Source of the DNA: Vibrio gazogenes
Lineage (GTDB): Bacteria; Pseudomonadota; Gammaproteobacteria; Enterobacterales; Vibrionaceae
Length of the DNA: 64,000 nucleotides
Assembly (NCBI RefSeq): GCF_002196515.1
Contig: NZ_CP018836.1
Location: forward strand, 558,001 to 622,000
Direction of reading: 5' to 3'
Both the position numbers and the translations under genes were made by a program. The notes under the pieces are model-generated. The model saw only the letters and a list, made by a program, of their open reading frames with translations, was not told the DNA's origin and made no database searches. Of this stretch, positions 55,199-63,696 are shown in pieces. The stretch's first letter is position 1; the number at the start of each line of letters is the position of its first letter.

Positions 55199-55624
55199 AT
55201 GATTCATTTAGAACACGTTAATCTGGTTGTCCGGAAAGATGACGTTCCTGCCATGCTGAAATTTTATCAGGCAGCTTTTCCACACTGGCATATCAGAGAT
55301 CAGGGCGTATCGAGTTGGTATGGTAAATCCCGGACATGGCTCCACTTTGGTGACGATTATCAGTATCTGGCGATCAGTGACAATGGCGAAGGAGAAAACC
55401 GGGATTTAACCGGTCACCAAGTTGGGCTGGCGCATTTTGCTTATGTCACCAATAATCTTGACGCTGTCATTACCCGCCTGACTGATGCCGGATTCGAGAT
55501 TGCAAAAGATGGTGCAGAACACCCACATCGGAAAAATATTTACTTTATTGACCCGGCAGGATTTGAAGTTGAGTTTGTTGAGTATGTGAGTGACATCGTC
55601 AGCGAAAGGAATAGTACGATTTAA
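55199..55624 (+). CDS. VOC-family protein (glyoxalase/bleomycin-resistance fold)
   Basis: This 141-aa protein of the vicinal oxygen chelate superfamily has strand-turn patterns MIHLEHVNLVVRKDDVPAML at the N-terminus and YFIDPAGFEVEFVEYV at the C-terminus, with a Glu in the position that often binds metal. Such proteins detoxify or sequester small molecules. AAGGAG six bases upstream supports ATG 55199. The SoxR-type promoter about 100 bp upstream indicates induction by redox-cycling compounds, so it may protect against such agents. The exact reaction is unknown. Confidence 0.82.
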   Translation: MIHLEHVNLVVRKDDVPAMLKFYQAAFPHWHIRDQGVSSWYGKSRTWLHFGDDYQYLAISDNGEGENRDLTGHQVGLAHFAYVTNNLDAVITRLTDAGFEIAKDGAEHPHRKNIYFIDPAGFEVEFVEYVSDIVSERNSTI

Positions 55625-55722
55625 TCTGTGTGAACACTGATAATATGCCGAATAACCATGCTCCGGCATATTATCATAGACGTACATCAATGTGCTTTAA
55701 CAACTGCATATTGGCGCAGTTG

Positions 55723-56775
55723 TTAAAACTCAAACTGATAACAAGTTGTGTGCTGATAGGTTTCACCCGGTTGCAGAATACAGCTAGGTTGTTGCCATTC
55801 AGGATGGTTGGGGGAATCCGGTAAAAACTGCGTTTCTAAAGCAATCCCCGCATATTGGGAGTAGACATGATCACCACGTCCCGGCGTGCCTGTCAGCCAG
55901 TTACCGGTATAAAGCTGGATAGCTGGCATCGTGGTGGTGACATGCATCTGAATCTGTTCATCAGCACTGGTTAATGATGCCACGCGGCTTGCTAAATCAC
56001 GTTCATCCCGGAATAAGTAGGCATGATCGTAGCCTTGTGCGGTCATTTGCTGCTGATCCTGCATTAAATCAGCTCGCACTTGTTTGGTACGCCGAAAATC
56101 AAAACCGGTACCCGTCACATCTTGCAGCGATCCGAGCGGAATGCCTGTATCACTAATCGGTAAAAACGCATCCGCATCTAACCAGAGAGAATGGTCGAGA
56201 CAAGAGTCTCCCAGATCGGCACCGTGCAGGTTAAAATAAGCGTGATTGGTCAGACTAACGGGCGTCGGTCTATCCGTTGTCGCATGATATTCAATCAACA
56301 CCTGATCAGCGTCAGTCACGGTATACGTTACCGAAACGACTAAATCACCGGGGAATCCCATCTCACCATCCGGAGATGTGGTAGAAAACCGGACTTGATT
56401 TTCTGTCTGCTCAGCGACGTCCCAGCGACGGTTATGGAACGCCTGTTTGCCACTATGCAGGCAATTACCGTTTTCATTCGCATCAAGCTCATATTGTTTG
56501 CCGTCAAGGGTAAAGCTGGCATTGGCAATCCGGTTGGCATAAGGCCCGATCGTCATCCCCAAATAACTTGTCTGAGTCAGTAACGTCTCTTCAGAATCGA
56601 CCCCCAGCAACACTTCCCGCATTTCACCCTGACCGAGTGGTAACTGGCAACTGAGCCAAGTGGCTCCCATCGGGGTGAGTTCGAGACGCATGCCGCGCGA
56701 GTTCTGCAAAACAATCGAGTCTTTCCATTGCGTTTGATGCCCTGCCGATGTTTGTTCGGCAAATGATTTTTGCAT
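55723..56775 (-). CDS. galM: Aldose 1-epimerase (mutarotase)
   Basis: This 350-aa enzyme interconverts alpha- and beta-galactose so galactokinase can use it. Visible family segments include MTIGPYANRIANASF with its Arg, SLTNHAYFNLHG with the catalytic His, IQLYTGNWL, and GIALETQFLPDSPNHPEW with the catalytic Glu near residue 315. It is the last gene of galTKM, 10 bp after galK. It has no signal peptide and is cytosolic. Confidence 0.92.
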   Translation of the reverse strand: MQKSFAEQTSAGHQTQWKDSIVLQNSRGMRLELTPMGATWLSCQLPLGQGEMREVLLGVDSEETLLTQTSYLGMTIGPYANRIANASFTLDGKQYELDANENGNCLHSGKQAFHNRRWDVAEQTENQVRFSTTSPDGEMGFPGDLVVSVTYTVTDADQVLIEYHATTDRPTPVSLTNHAYFNLHGADLGDSCLDHSLWLDADAFLPISDTGIPLGSLQDVTGTGFDFRRTKQVRADLMQDQQQMTAQGYDHAYLFRDERDLASRVASLTSADEQIQMHVTTTMPAIQLYTGNWLTGTPGRGDHVYSQYAGIALETQFLPDSPNHPEWQQPSCILQPGETYQHTTCYQFEF

Positions 56776-56785
56776 TATTATGTCC

Positions 56786-57946
56786 TCATGATTCAGAAAT
56801 CAGGCCTGCCCCGTGTGTCGCTTGGCAGACATAGATAGATGCTTGCAAACCAGTCGCAGCTTGATACTGCGTTTCAACGGCAGTCCGGACTCTTGCCACG
56901 AATGCGGGCGGCACTAACGCGACCACACATCCACCGAAACCGCCACCGGTCATCCTGACACCCCCCTGTTCGCCGATCTCCGTTTTTATCAAATCTACCA
57001 GTATATCGATTTCTGGTACTGTTATTTCAAAATCATCCCGCATTGAAATATGGGACTGTGCCATCAGTTTGGCAACCGTGTGGATATCACCAGCAGCAAG
57101 GGCTTGGGCCGCTTTACAAGTCCGGTCATTTTCAGTAATGACATGCCGGGCTCTGCGGGCAACAACCTCATCCAGCTCATTGAACCGTGCGTTAAGCTGT
57201 TCCAGCGTCACATCTCGCAACGCTTTAACGCCAAACTGACGCGCTGCTGCTTCGCACTGCTCACGACGCGTATTATATTCGCTGTCAACCAAGCCTCGCT
57301 GTTTATTTGAATTGATGATCATGACAACCATCTCGGAGGGGAGCGACACCGCCTGAGTCATTAAGTCCCGGCAATCAATCAACAATGCATGATTTTCATC
57401 CCCTTCCGACGAGATCAGTTGGTCCATAATCCCACAGTTACAACCGACAAATTCATTTTCTGCCTGTTGTGCATTCAACGCAATCTCCTGCTGGCTAATT
57501 TCAAGGTTCAGTAACACTTTAAATGTTTGTCCAATCACAACTTCCAGCGCAGCAGAAGAACTTAACCCTGCCCCCTGGGGAACATTACCACTGACAGTCA
57601 TATCCAGACCGCACAACGCATAGCCGCGTTCAATTAAACACTTCACCACACCACGGATATAATTCGCCCACATGTTGTCAGGCTGAAATTCGATGGGTGC
57701 ATTGAGATCAAATTCATCGATCGCGTTCTGGTAATCACAAGCCACCACCCGAATACGGGTATCCTGACGTTTCGCTGCGGCGACAACCGTCTGATAATTA
57801 ATCGCACAAGGCAAGACAAACCCGTCGTTGTAATCGGTATGTTCACCAATCAAATTCACACGACCGGGCGCCTGAATCAGATGACTCGACTGATATCCGA
57901 AAACTTCGGCAAATGATGTTTTTACATTTTGAATTGGATTCGACAT
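56786..57946 (-). CDS. galK: Galactokinase
   Basis: This 386-aa GHMP kinase phosphorylates galactose at C1 in the Leloir pathway. It has the galactokinase signature GRVNLIGEHTDYNDGFVLP near residue 28, the ATP-binding PQGAGLSSSAALEV near 124 and the C-terminal MTGGGFGGC near 335. It follows galT by 11 bp in the same operon. Confidence 0.94.
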   Translation of the reverse strand: MSNPIQNVKTSFAEVFGYQSSHLIQAPGRVNLIGEHTDYNDGFVLPCAINYQTVVAAAKRQDTRIRVVACDYQNAIDEFDLNAPIEFQPDNMWANYIRGVVKCLIERGYALCGLDMTVSGNVPQGAGLSSSAALEVVIGQTFKVLLNLEISQQEIALNAQQAENEFVGCNCGIMDQLISSEGDENHALLIDCRDLMTQAVSLPSEMVVMIINSNKQRGLVDSEYNTRREQCEAAARQFGVKALRDVTLEQLNARFNELDEVVARRARHVITENDRTCKAAQALAAGDIHTVAKLMAQSHISMRDDFEITVPEIDILVDLIKTEIGEQGGVRMTGGGFGGCVVALVPPAFVARVRTAVETQYQAATGLQASIYVCQATHGAGLISES

Positions 57947-57957
57947 CTTGTTTCTCT

Positions 57958-59010
57958 TTATTGTTCTTTATAATGAATCTCACTGACATCACGCAAATAC
58001 TGCGCCGCTTGTTCCGCTGTCAGATCCCGCTGCGTTTCAGCCAGCATTTCATAACCCACCATAAACTTACGTATCGATGCACTGCGTAGTAACGGTGGAT
58101 AAAACAACGCGTGCAATTGCCAGTGATCAATATCCGTCCCTTGCTCAAAGAATGGCGCATAATGCCATCCCATCGAATAAGGGAAGGAACATTGGAATAG
58201 ATTGTCATATCGACAGGTGAGTTTTTTGATAGCCAGCGCCAGATCATCCCGCTGTTCATCCGTCAGATCGTTCATCCGACGCACATGCGTTTTTGGCAAC
58301 AAGAGCGTCTCATAGGGCCACACGGCCCAGAAAGGCACCACCGCCAGCCAGTGTTGCGTTTCGACCACAGTTCGAGAGCCATCATTCAACTCAGTCTGAA
58401 CATAATCGACCAGTAAATTAGAGCCATGTTGCTCAAAATATGCTTTCAACTGTTTATCTTTACGCTCAATTTCATTCGGCAGAAAGCTGTTAGCCCAAAT
58501 CTGGCCATGCGGATGCGGCTGAGAGCATCCCATCATTTCCCCTTTGTTTTCAAAGGCCTGCACCCAGACATAGGACTGCCCCAATTCTTCGATTTGCGCA
58601 TTCCATGTATCAATGACTTGACGGATCTGTTGTGGCGCAAGTTCCGGCAACGTCTTGCTATGATCAGGAGAGAAGCATATCACGCGGCTTAACCCCTGCA
58701 CGCCCTGCACTTTCAACAGCGGATTGTCGGTTTCAGGTACAGCGGGAGAATCCGGCATCAACGCTGCAAAGTCATTACCAAAGACATAAGTATCCGCATA
58801 ATCAGGGTTCATCTCTCCCGAAACCCGCTGATTCCCCGGGCACAAAAAACAAGATTCATCATAGGATGGAATATCGCTGTGACTGGGCGGCTCGTTGAGC
58901 CCACTCCATGGCCGCTTCGCCCGGTGTGGCGAGACCAGTACCCATTGCCCGGTCAGCGGGTTGTAACGACGATGAGGATGAGCACTCGGGTCAAATAATT
59001 GATTTGTCAT
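57958..59010 (-). CDS. galT: Galactose-1-phosphate uridylyltransferase
   Basis: This 350-aa enzyme exchanges UMP between UDP-glucose and galactose 1-phosphate. It has the active-site HPHGQIWANSFLPNE with the nucleophilic His near residue 165, and the N-terminal PHRRYNPLTGQWVLVSPHRA. ATG 59010 is favoured over GTG 59016 because its spacing from the AGAG sequence is better. galE is not in this cluster. The operator sequences upstream point to GalR and CRP control. Confidence 0.94.
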   Translation of the reverse strand: MTNQLFDPSAHPHRRYNPLTGQWVLVSPHRAKRPWSGLNEPPSHSDIPSYDESCFLCPGNQRVSGEMNPDYADTYVFGNDFAALMPDSPAVPETDNPLLKVQGVQGLSRVICFSPDHSKTLPELAPQQIRQVIDTWNAQIEELGQSYVWVQAFENKGEMMGCSQPHPHGQIWANSFLPNEIERKDKQLKAYFEQHGSNLLVDYVQTELNDGSRTVVETQHWLAVVPFWAVWPYETLLLPKTHVRRMNDLTDEQRDDLALAIKKLTCRYDNLFQCSFPYSMGWHYAPFFEQGTDIDHWQLHALFYPPLLRSASIRKFMVGYEMLAETQRDLTAEQAAQYLRDVSEIHYKEQ

Positions 59011-59170
59011 TGTCACTTACTCTTTATGCATGAATGCAAACAGGAAATTCATAAACCATTCGGGTAAAGACGACCAATGCCAAACCATTCGCGCTTTCAG
59101 CACGCATTCAGCTGATTAGCCTCCGCCCCCAAATAGAATGTGAGTCTAACAGCACCGCTCTCTCTGTTTC

Positions 59171-59186
59171 TGTGATTAAAACCACA
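59171..59186 (-). promoter_or_regulatory. CRP-like site upstream of galT
   Basis: TGTGATTAAAACCACA follows the CRP pattern TGTGA-N6-TCACA with one mismatch, about 160 bp upstream of galT. It is immediately next to the GalR-like operator, as expected for a catabolite-controlled galactose operon. Confidence 0.6.
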
Positions 59187-59188
59187 CT

Positions 59189-59204
59189 GTGGAAACGTTT
59201 ACAC
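59189..59204 (-). promoter_or_regulatory. GalR/GalS-type operator
   Basis: GTGGAAACGTTTACAC matches the 16-bp GalR operator pattern GTG-AA-CG-TT-CAC of LacI-family proteins. It lies about 180 bp upstream of galT, two bases from the CRP-like site. Repression would be lifted by galactose. Confidence 0.72.
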
Positions 59205-59374
59205 AAGCATGTACTGAATGGAATGGGATGGATTTTTTTCTCCGTAATCAAGCGAACTCAGATGGTGAAACCGAACCGTTGGGATGCTTTTCTTGTTATT
59301 ACTTTTCTTGTTAATAAGAATGCGCTAGCATGAATTGATGTCGCCCAAATCGTGTCGGCGTAACATCTTCGGTA

Positions 59375-59638
59375 GGGGCTGTTGACCTTTCGTGATGGTT
59401 TTTGCAGCAATTTGTCGTGCATTTAGTCAAGGCAGGTCATGTGAAGTGTAGCGATCTACATGAACTATGACCTAACGCTGGATAAATGAGCGACAAATGC
59501 TGCCCAGAGGGTTCATCTGAACGTGTCTTGCTCTTTGTTACGGGTCATTTGCTTAGGATAGCTAAGCGGCATGCCCCGCGCCGCGATCAATACCCGTTCA
59601 GATTGAACAAAATTCAACCATGAAAGGTTAACAGCCCC
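59375..59638. mobile_element. MITE-like element with 20-bp terminal inverted repeats
   Basis: The left end GGGGCTGTTGACCTTTCGTG (59375-59394) and the right end (complement of 59619-59638) GGGGCTGTTAACCTTTCATG match at 18 of 20 bases. TA lies on both outer sides, the target duplication of IS630/Tc1-mariner elements. The 264-bp interior has no transposase frame. A 97-bp right-end copy occurs at 48698-48794. The element is most likely a non-autonomous derivative or deletion product; its parent family is inferred only from the TA flanks. Confidence 0.72.
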
Positions 59639-59767
59639 TAGCACTGGTCAGGATACCATTCAGCAACCCATGCTGTTCTTTTCCGCGTGACATAAACGTC
59701 GTATCATGACCAACTTCCTGCCTGCGGGAATGCCAAAGCAAGTATCTTGATCTCAGCTATCGCACGA

Positions 59768-59788
59768 CTGTCATGAAACTCATGACAG
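59768..59788. promoter_or_regulatory. Perfect palindrome CTGTCATGA-AAC-TCATGACAG upstream of the efflux operon
   Basis: Nine-base perfect arms flank a 3-bp spacer, 20 bp before the GTG start of the DUF1656 gene. This is typical of an operator for a dimeric repressor of the TetR or MarR kind. No regulator gene is adjacent in the window. A terminator role is unlikely because no T-run follows. Confidence 0.55.
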
Positions 59789-59808
59789 CTTAATTTAAGG
59801 GAGCACAA

Positions 59809-60009
59809 GTGTTACACGAAATTCCATTGTTGGGGCTTCTCTTTAGCCCGTTAGTGGTTTACATCCCTCTCGCACTTGGGATCACGTACCTCATCCGGAT
59901 CGTGCTGTTTCGCACTGGTATCTATGCAAAAATCTGGAAACCCGCATGGATGCTGGTCAGTCTCTTTGTCTGTATTTTATCTCTTTCTGTCACACTCTAT
60001 GGAGCTTAA
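59809..60009 (+). CDS. DUF1656 (AaeX-like) small membrane protein
   Basis: This 66-aa protein has two transmembrane helices (residues about 8-30 and 44-64), typical of the DUF1656 family that precedes AaeA/AaeB-type efflux genes. The start is GTG 59809, with AAGGGAG six or seven bases upstream. It ends four bases before the membrane fusion protein gene. Its role in the complex is unknown; the related aaeX is dispensable in some systems. Confidence 0.85.
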   Translation: MLHEIPLLGLLFSPLVVYIPLALGITYLIRIVLFRTGIYAKIWKPAWMLVSLFVCILSLSVTLYGA

Positions 60010-60013
60010 TGCG

Positions 60014-60868
60014 ATGAAAAAATTTTCGACTATCATCATGATCCTGATCGCTGTCTGCTCCGGTTACTGGCTCTGGCATCATTATATGCTGACGCCCTGG
60101 ACCAGAGATGCGAGAGTAAACGCCCATATCATTACCATCTCACCGGATGTTTCCGGTTTTGTCACACAGGTTGCGGTCAACGATAATCAGACGGTCCGTC
60201 AGGGGCAGATACTGTTCCAGATCGATCCGAAACGTTACGAGATTGCGGTGTCTCAGGCGAATGCGACCCTGAAAAATCGTTTTGCGGCTTGGGAATTGTC
60301 AAAACACAAATATGAACGGCGTAAAAATCTGCCGAGTCAGGACTCGATCAGCAGTGAAGATCTGGAAACATCCCGAATTAACATGGATATTGCCAAAGCA
60401 AACTATCAATTAGCGCAAGCCCAGTTAGATGAAGCGAAGCTCAATCTGGCAAGAACCAAAATCGCGGCACCGTTTGACGGTACGGTGATTAATCTGAGCC
60501 TACGTTCCGGCAATTACGTCCGTCAGGGAACATCGGTGCTGGCATTAGTTGAGAAGAACTCGTTTTACATCACCGGCTATTTTGAAGAAACCAAAATCGC
60601 TAAAATTCAGCCCGGACAGCCGACGACGATCCAACTGATGAACGGACAACCCCCGCTAACCGGTAAAGTACTGAGCATTGGTCGTGCGATTGCAAACAGC
60701 AACACCAATACCAACAGTCAGTTGCTTCCACAGATCCAACAAACATTTAACTGGGTCAGGCTCGCTCAGCGAATTCCGGTGAATATCCGGCTCGATGATC
60801 AAGTCGATCAACAGCAGCTCAGTGCCGGCATGACCGCCTCAATCACCATACAGGAACCAACTGAGTGA
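60014..60868 (+). CDS. HlyD/EmrA-type membrane fusion protein (AaeA-like)
   Basis: This 284-aa periplasmic adaptor is anchored by an N-terminal helix (residues about 5-22). It has the lipoyl-like segment TRDARVNAHIITISPDVSGF, a short helical hairpin (about 80-150) and beta-barrel RTKIAAPFDGTVINLSLRSG. It bridges the FUSC membrane pump to an outer-membrane channel. ATG 60014 was chosen over in-frame starts inside the DUF1656 gene because it begins the anchor directly. Its end overlaps the next gene by 4 bp (GTGA). Confidence 0.88.
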   Translation: MKKFSTIIMILIAVCSGYWLWHHYMLTPWTRDARVNAHIITISPDVSGFVTQVAVNDNQTVRQGQILFQIDPKRYEIAVSQANATLKNRFAAWELSKHKYERRKNLPSQDSISSEDLETSRINMDIAKANYQLAQAQLDEAKLNLARTKIAAPFDGTVINLSLRSGNYVRQGTSVLALVEKNSFYITGYFEETKIAKIQPGQPTTIQLMNGQPPLTGKVLSIGRAIANSNTNTNSQLLPQIQQTFNWVRLAQRIPVNIRLDDQVDQQQLSAGMTASITIQEPTE

Positions 60869-62916
60869 GCGCTTCTGTCCTCGCCAAGGCCATCTTTTTC
60901 CCGCAGCGTTCGGCCGTTATTTTTGCCACCAAAGGGATTATTGCCATGGCCCTGTCATTATATGTGGCAATGTATTGTCAGCTAGATCGCCCTTATTGGG
61001 CGCTGGTTTCAGCGGTGTTTCTGCAAATCCGGCCGGAAAGCGGGCTGGTCATTGAAAAAGGGATCAGCCAGATCAGCGGCACCTTGGTCGGGGGCGGCAT
61101 CGGCATTTTGATTCTGAACTGGTTGATGCCATTCCCGGAACTGGCATTACCGGCGCTGGCGCTCTGGCTGGGAATCATGGCGTATAGCTCTGCCATGGTA
61201 CGTAATCCTAATGCGACCTATGCCTATACGATGGCTGGCGTCACGCCGATACTCATCGTCGTGTTGACCATGGCGCAACCGGCAGCAACCATATCCAGCC
61301 ATACTGTATTTGATGTCGCTCAGGCTCGGATGAGTGAACTGATTGTCGGTTCAGTCTGCGCCACATTCATCAGCCTGTTTTTTTGGCCGACACATATCAA
61401 AGACAGCCTGCACGACTTATCCCGTGTGGTCGTCAATCAGACATTGCATTATCTCGATCATGAGCTGGACGAACACAAAACCCATCAGGAACGCCATCAG
61501 GCGCTTGACGCGATTTTGGAAACACTGGCCCAACTGAATGAAAGTACCAGTGCGGTTCAGTATGAAGGCCCGCAAGGCCCCAGTATTTACCGGGCTATCT
61601 CTCTGCTGAATAACAAAATTATGTCGTTGCTGGCTGTCATTCAAATCTTTGGTCGGGTCAAACGTTATCACCCCGAGCTGGATAGCCCGTTTCTCAATGA
61701 AATCGTCCGGCATATCCGCGAATCCGTCTGTCAGATGAAGGCAGAAACGGACCGACAAATCTGCTACCAAATTGCGAAAAATCTGCGCCAGAAACTGCTT
61801 ATCCTCAAGCAGTCTACGGAGCAACCTAGCCCGATAGAATTACGCTTGGTCAAAGTTGCTATGGAAATGTCGGCGGATCTGGTCGTGGTCTTAACCACCT
61901 ATCAGGCGATTTTCCACCGTGAAGGCACGCGACTCCATGCGCCGAAGTTTCAACCCCATCGCGATCCGTGGATCGGTATTTCCGTCGCACTGAGAACGGT
62001 GAGTGTGTTCGCCATTTCTTCGACACTCTGGATTTTTACCGGCTCATCCGCGGTGATCCTGATGATGATTTTGCCCGTCGTCTTTTCGATGATGATGGCG
62101 CGTTTACCACTCAACATTGTCACCATCGTGCTGAAACGACTGACGATCAGTGCCATCGTAGCTGTTGGTGTCGCCATTTTTTATGCGCTGAATATTCTGG
62201 CCCAAAGTTCGGCCGATTATATTTTGCTTTTGATGGTTCTGGCCGGGCCTTATTTTCTCGGTCTTCTGGCATTGGCAAACCGTCCGACATTGCCTTACGG
62301 GCTCGGCTTTTGTATTCCGTTCACAATATTAACTCGTCCGGGACCGGACATGAGCCTGTCGTTTTCTATCGACTTCGCACTGAGTAGCGGACTGGGCATT
62401 ATCTGCGGCAGTTACCTGTTGTATTGGCTATTCCAAATTATCACCGGCCCCAGTCTGAAACTGATTCAAAAAGGTGTCTTAAGAGCAACGGTGAAGGATT
62501 TGAAGTCCCTTTCATGTCATCAGGAAAATGAAGAAACCCGCTTTAATGCCCGCATGACCGATCGACTCCTCCGCTCTATCGCCGGAGAAGCAACACCGGA
62601 ACGACAGAGAATGACCGATATCGTACTGACAGGGCTCAATCTCGGCCATATTATTCTGCGCTTCAGCCGGATGTTAAACACGCTCGGATTGAATCAACAC
62701 ACCTCATCGTATCAACATTGGCAAACAGTGTTGGCGGAAGCTTATGGATTGGCTGCCCAAGGTCAGTATAGTGAGCCGCTACAAATTGCGTCTGAACAAT
62801 TATTGGCCGACCTACAAGCCGCTGGGGTCAGCGAAGCACAAATTCGGATGATTGAAGGGATGATGCAACGAATCGGCTTTACGTTTGAAAGAACAGCGCA
62901 GAGTATCAACGTGTGA
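60865..62916 (+). CDS. FUSC-family efflux pump subunit (AaeB-like)
   Basis: This 683-aa inner-membrane protein has two blocks of transmembrane helices (about residues 20-175 and 370-520), each followed by a cytosolic part, the repeated layout of AaeB/fusaric-acid resistance proteins. The segment ALVSAVFLQIRPESGLVIEK near residue 45 is typical. The family exports aromatic carboxylic acids such as p-hydroxybenzoate or fusaric acid. The GTG start overlaps the adaptor stop, so translation is coupled. Confidence 0.88.
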   Translation: MSASVLAKAIFFPQRSAVIFATKGIIAMALSLYVAMYCQLDRPYWALVSAVFLQIRPESGLVIEKGISQISGTLVGGGIGILILNWLMPFPELALPALALWLGIMAYSSAMVRNPNATYAYTMAGVTPILIVVLTMAQPAATISSHTVFDVAQARMSELIVGSVCATFISLFFWPTHIKDSLHDLSRVVVNQTLHYLDHELDEHKTHQERHQALDAILETLAQLNESTSAVQYEGPQGPSIYRAISLLNNKIMSLLAVIQIFGRVKRYHPELDSPFLNEIVRHIRESVCQMKAETDRQICYQIAKNLRQKLLILKQSTEQPSPIELRLVKVAMEMSADLVVVLTTYQAIFHREGTRLHAPKFQPHRDPWIGISVALRTVSVFAISSTLWIFTGSSAVILMMILPVVFSMMMARLPLNIVTIVLKRLTISAIVAVGVAIFYALNILAQSSADYILLLMVLAGPYFLGLLALANRPTLPYGLGFCIPFTILTRPGPDMSLSFSIDFALSSGLGIICGSYLLYWLFQIITGPSLKLIQKGVLRATVKDLKSLSCHQENEETRFNARMTDRLLRSIAGEATPERQRMTDIVLTGLNLGHIILRFSRMLNTLGLNQHTSSYQHWQTVLAEAYGLAAQGQYSEPLQIASEQLLADLQAAGVSEAQIRMIEGMMQRIGFTFERTAQSINV

Positions 62917-62941
62917 AACACTGCTGCATGCTTGATAGTTC

Positions 62942-63478
62942 TCAAATCGCATTCTGCTCTTTCTTCATTTGCAACAAGGCTTTCCAATTTTGAATGTCTT
63001 GTGGCAACTCCGGTGCATGATGGAATTCGAAGTCAGCGACTTGGAGTAATTGGCTCGTCTCCACCTTATGACCTTTACAGACAAACAAGGCCCGGATATT
63101 CGCAATCGCATGCAATCCGGTTTCACTGGTAAATCGTTGCTCCAGATAAAAATATTTTTCATCCCAACCGAGAATACGGCTATCAATATAGAATTTTTGC
63201 AAGGGTTTGATCGCACGTATAAACGTGAATTCAGAAGCATTGACGACCGGCAACCAACTGCGCTTAAGAAACGGTTTCAACAATCCCATTTCCGCCAACA
63301 GATAGGTGCGGCCTAAATCCATCAGTGCCGGATAACGTGCATTCGTCAGATGTAAATTGATATCACAATCCGTTGGCCAGGCGCGAAATCCTAATCGGGA
63401 GTTGTCCAACAAACCGAGACGCCGACAAAAACGCATCCGCCAAACTAAAAGCCACATGAAACGGAAATAAAGATTCAT
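62942..63478 (-). CDS. Hot-dog-fold thioesterase-like protein (4HBT_2)
   Basis: This 178-aa protein has a hydrophobic N-terminal segment (FRFMWLLVWRMRFC) and a hot-dog thioesterase domain, with WPTDCDINLHLTNARYPALM near residue 34, where the Asp is the probable catalytic residue of the YbgC/4-HBT type. It probably cleaves acyl-CoA or acyl-ACP thioesters near the membrane. GGGGAA before ATG 63478 fixes the start. It converges with the efflux operon. Confidence 0.83.
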   Translation of the reverse strand: MNLYFRFMWLLVWRMRFCRRLGLLDNSRLGFRAWPTDCDINLHLTNARYPALMDLGRTYLLAEMGLLKPFLKRSWLPVVNASEFTFIRAIKPLQKFYIDSRILGWDEKYFYLEQRFTSETGLHAIANIRALFVCKGHKVETSQLLQVADFEFHHAPELPQDIQNWKALLQMKKEQNAI

Positions 63479-63595
63479 GATCTTCCCCTTGATCTGCATT
63501 GCATCGATTCATTCGATAAAAATCAGCGTAATCGAAAACTGGTCATACCACAATAAATATACGGGGTACAACTTGGTTTGATCACGTTGCTTTGA

Positions 63596-63626
63596 CGTAA
63601 AAAGTGCAACCCGAAGGTTGCACTTT
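63596..63626 (-). terminator. Rho-independent terminator of the PKD-protein gene
   Basis: A perfect 11-bp stem AAAGTGCAACC (63601-63611) and GGTTGCACTTT (63616-63626) has loop TTCG on the minus strand, followed there by TTTTTACG. It ends the gene that enters from the right edge. Confidence 0.85.
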
Positions 63627-63696
63627 GTCTGTGTCAAAACACATCGCTGTCAATATAAACGGATGATAGAAACAAACCGTTATCAATTGATACTCG

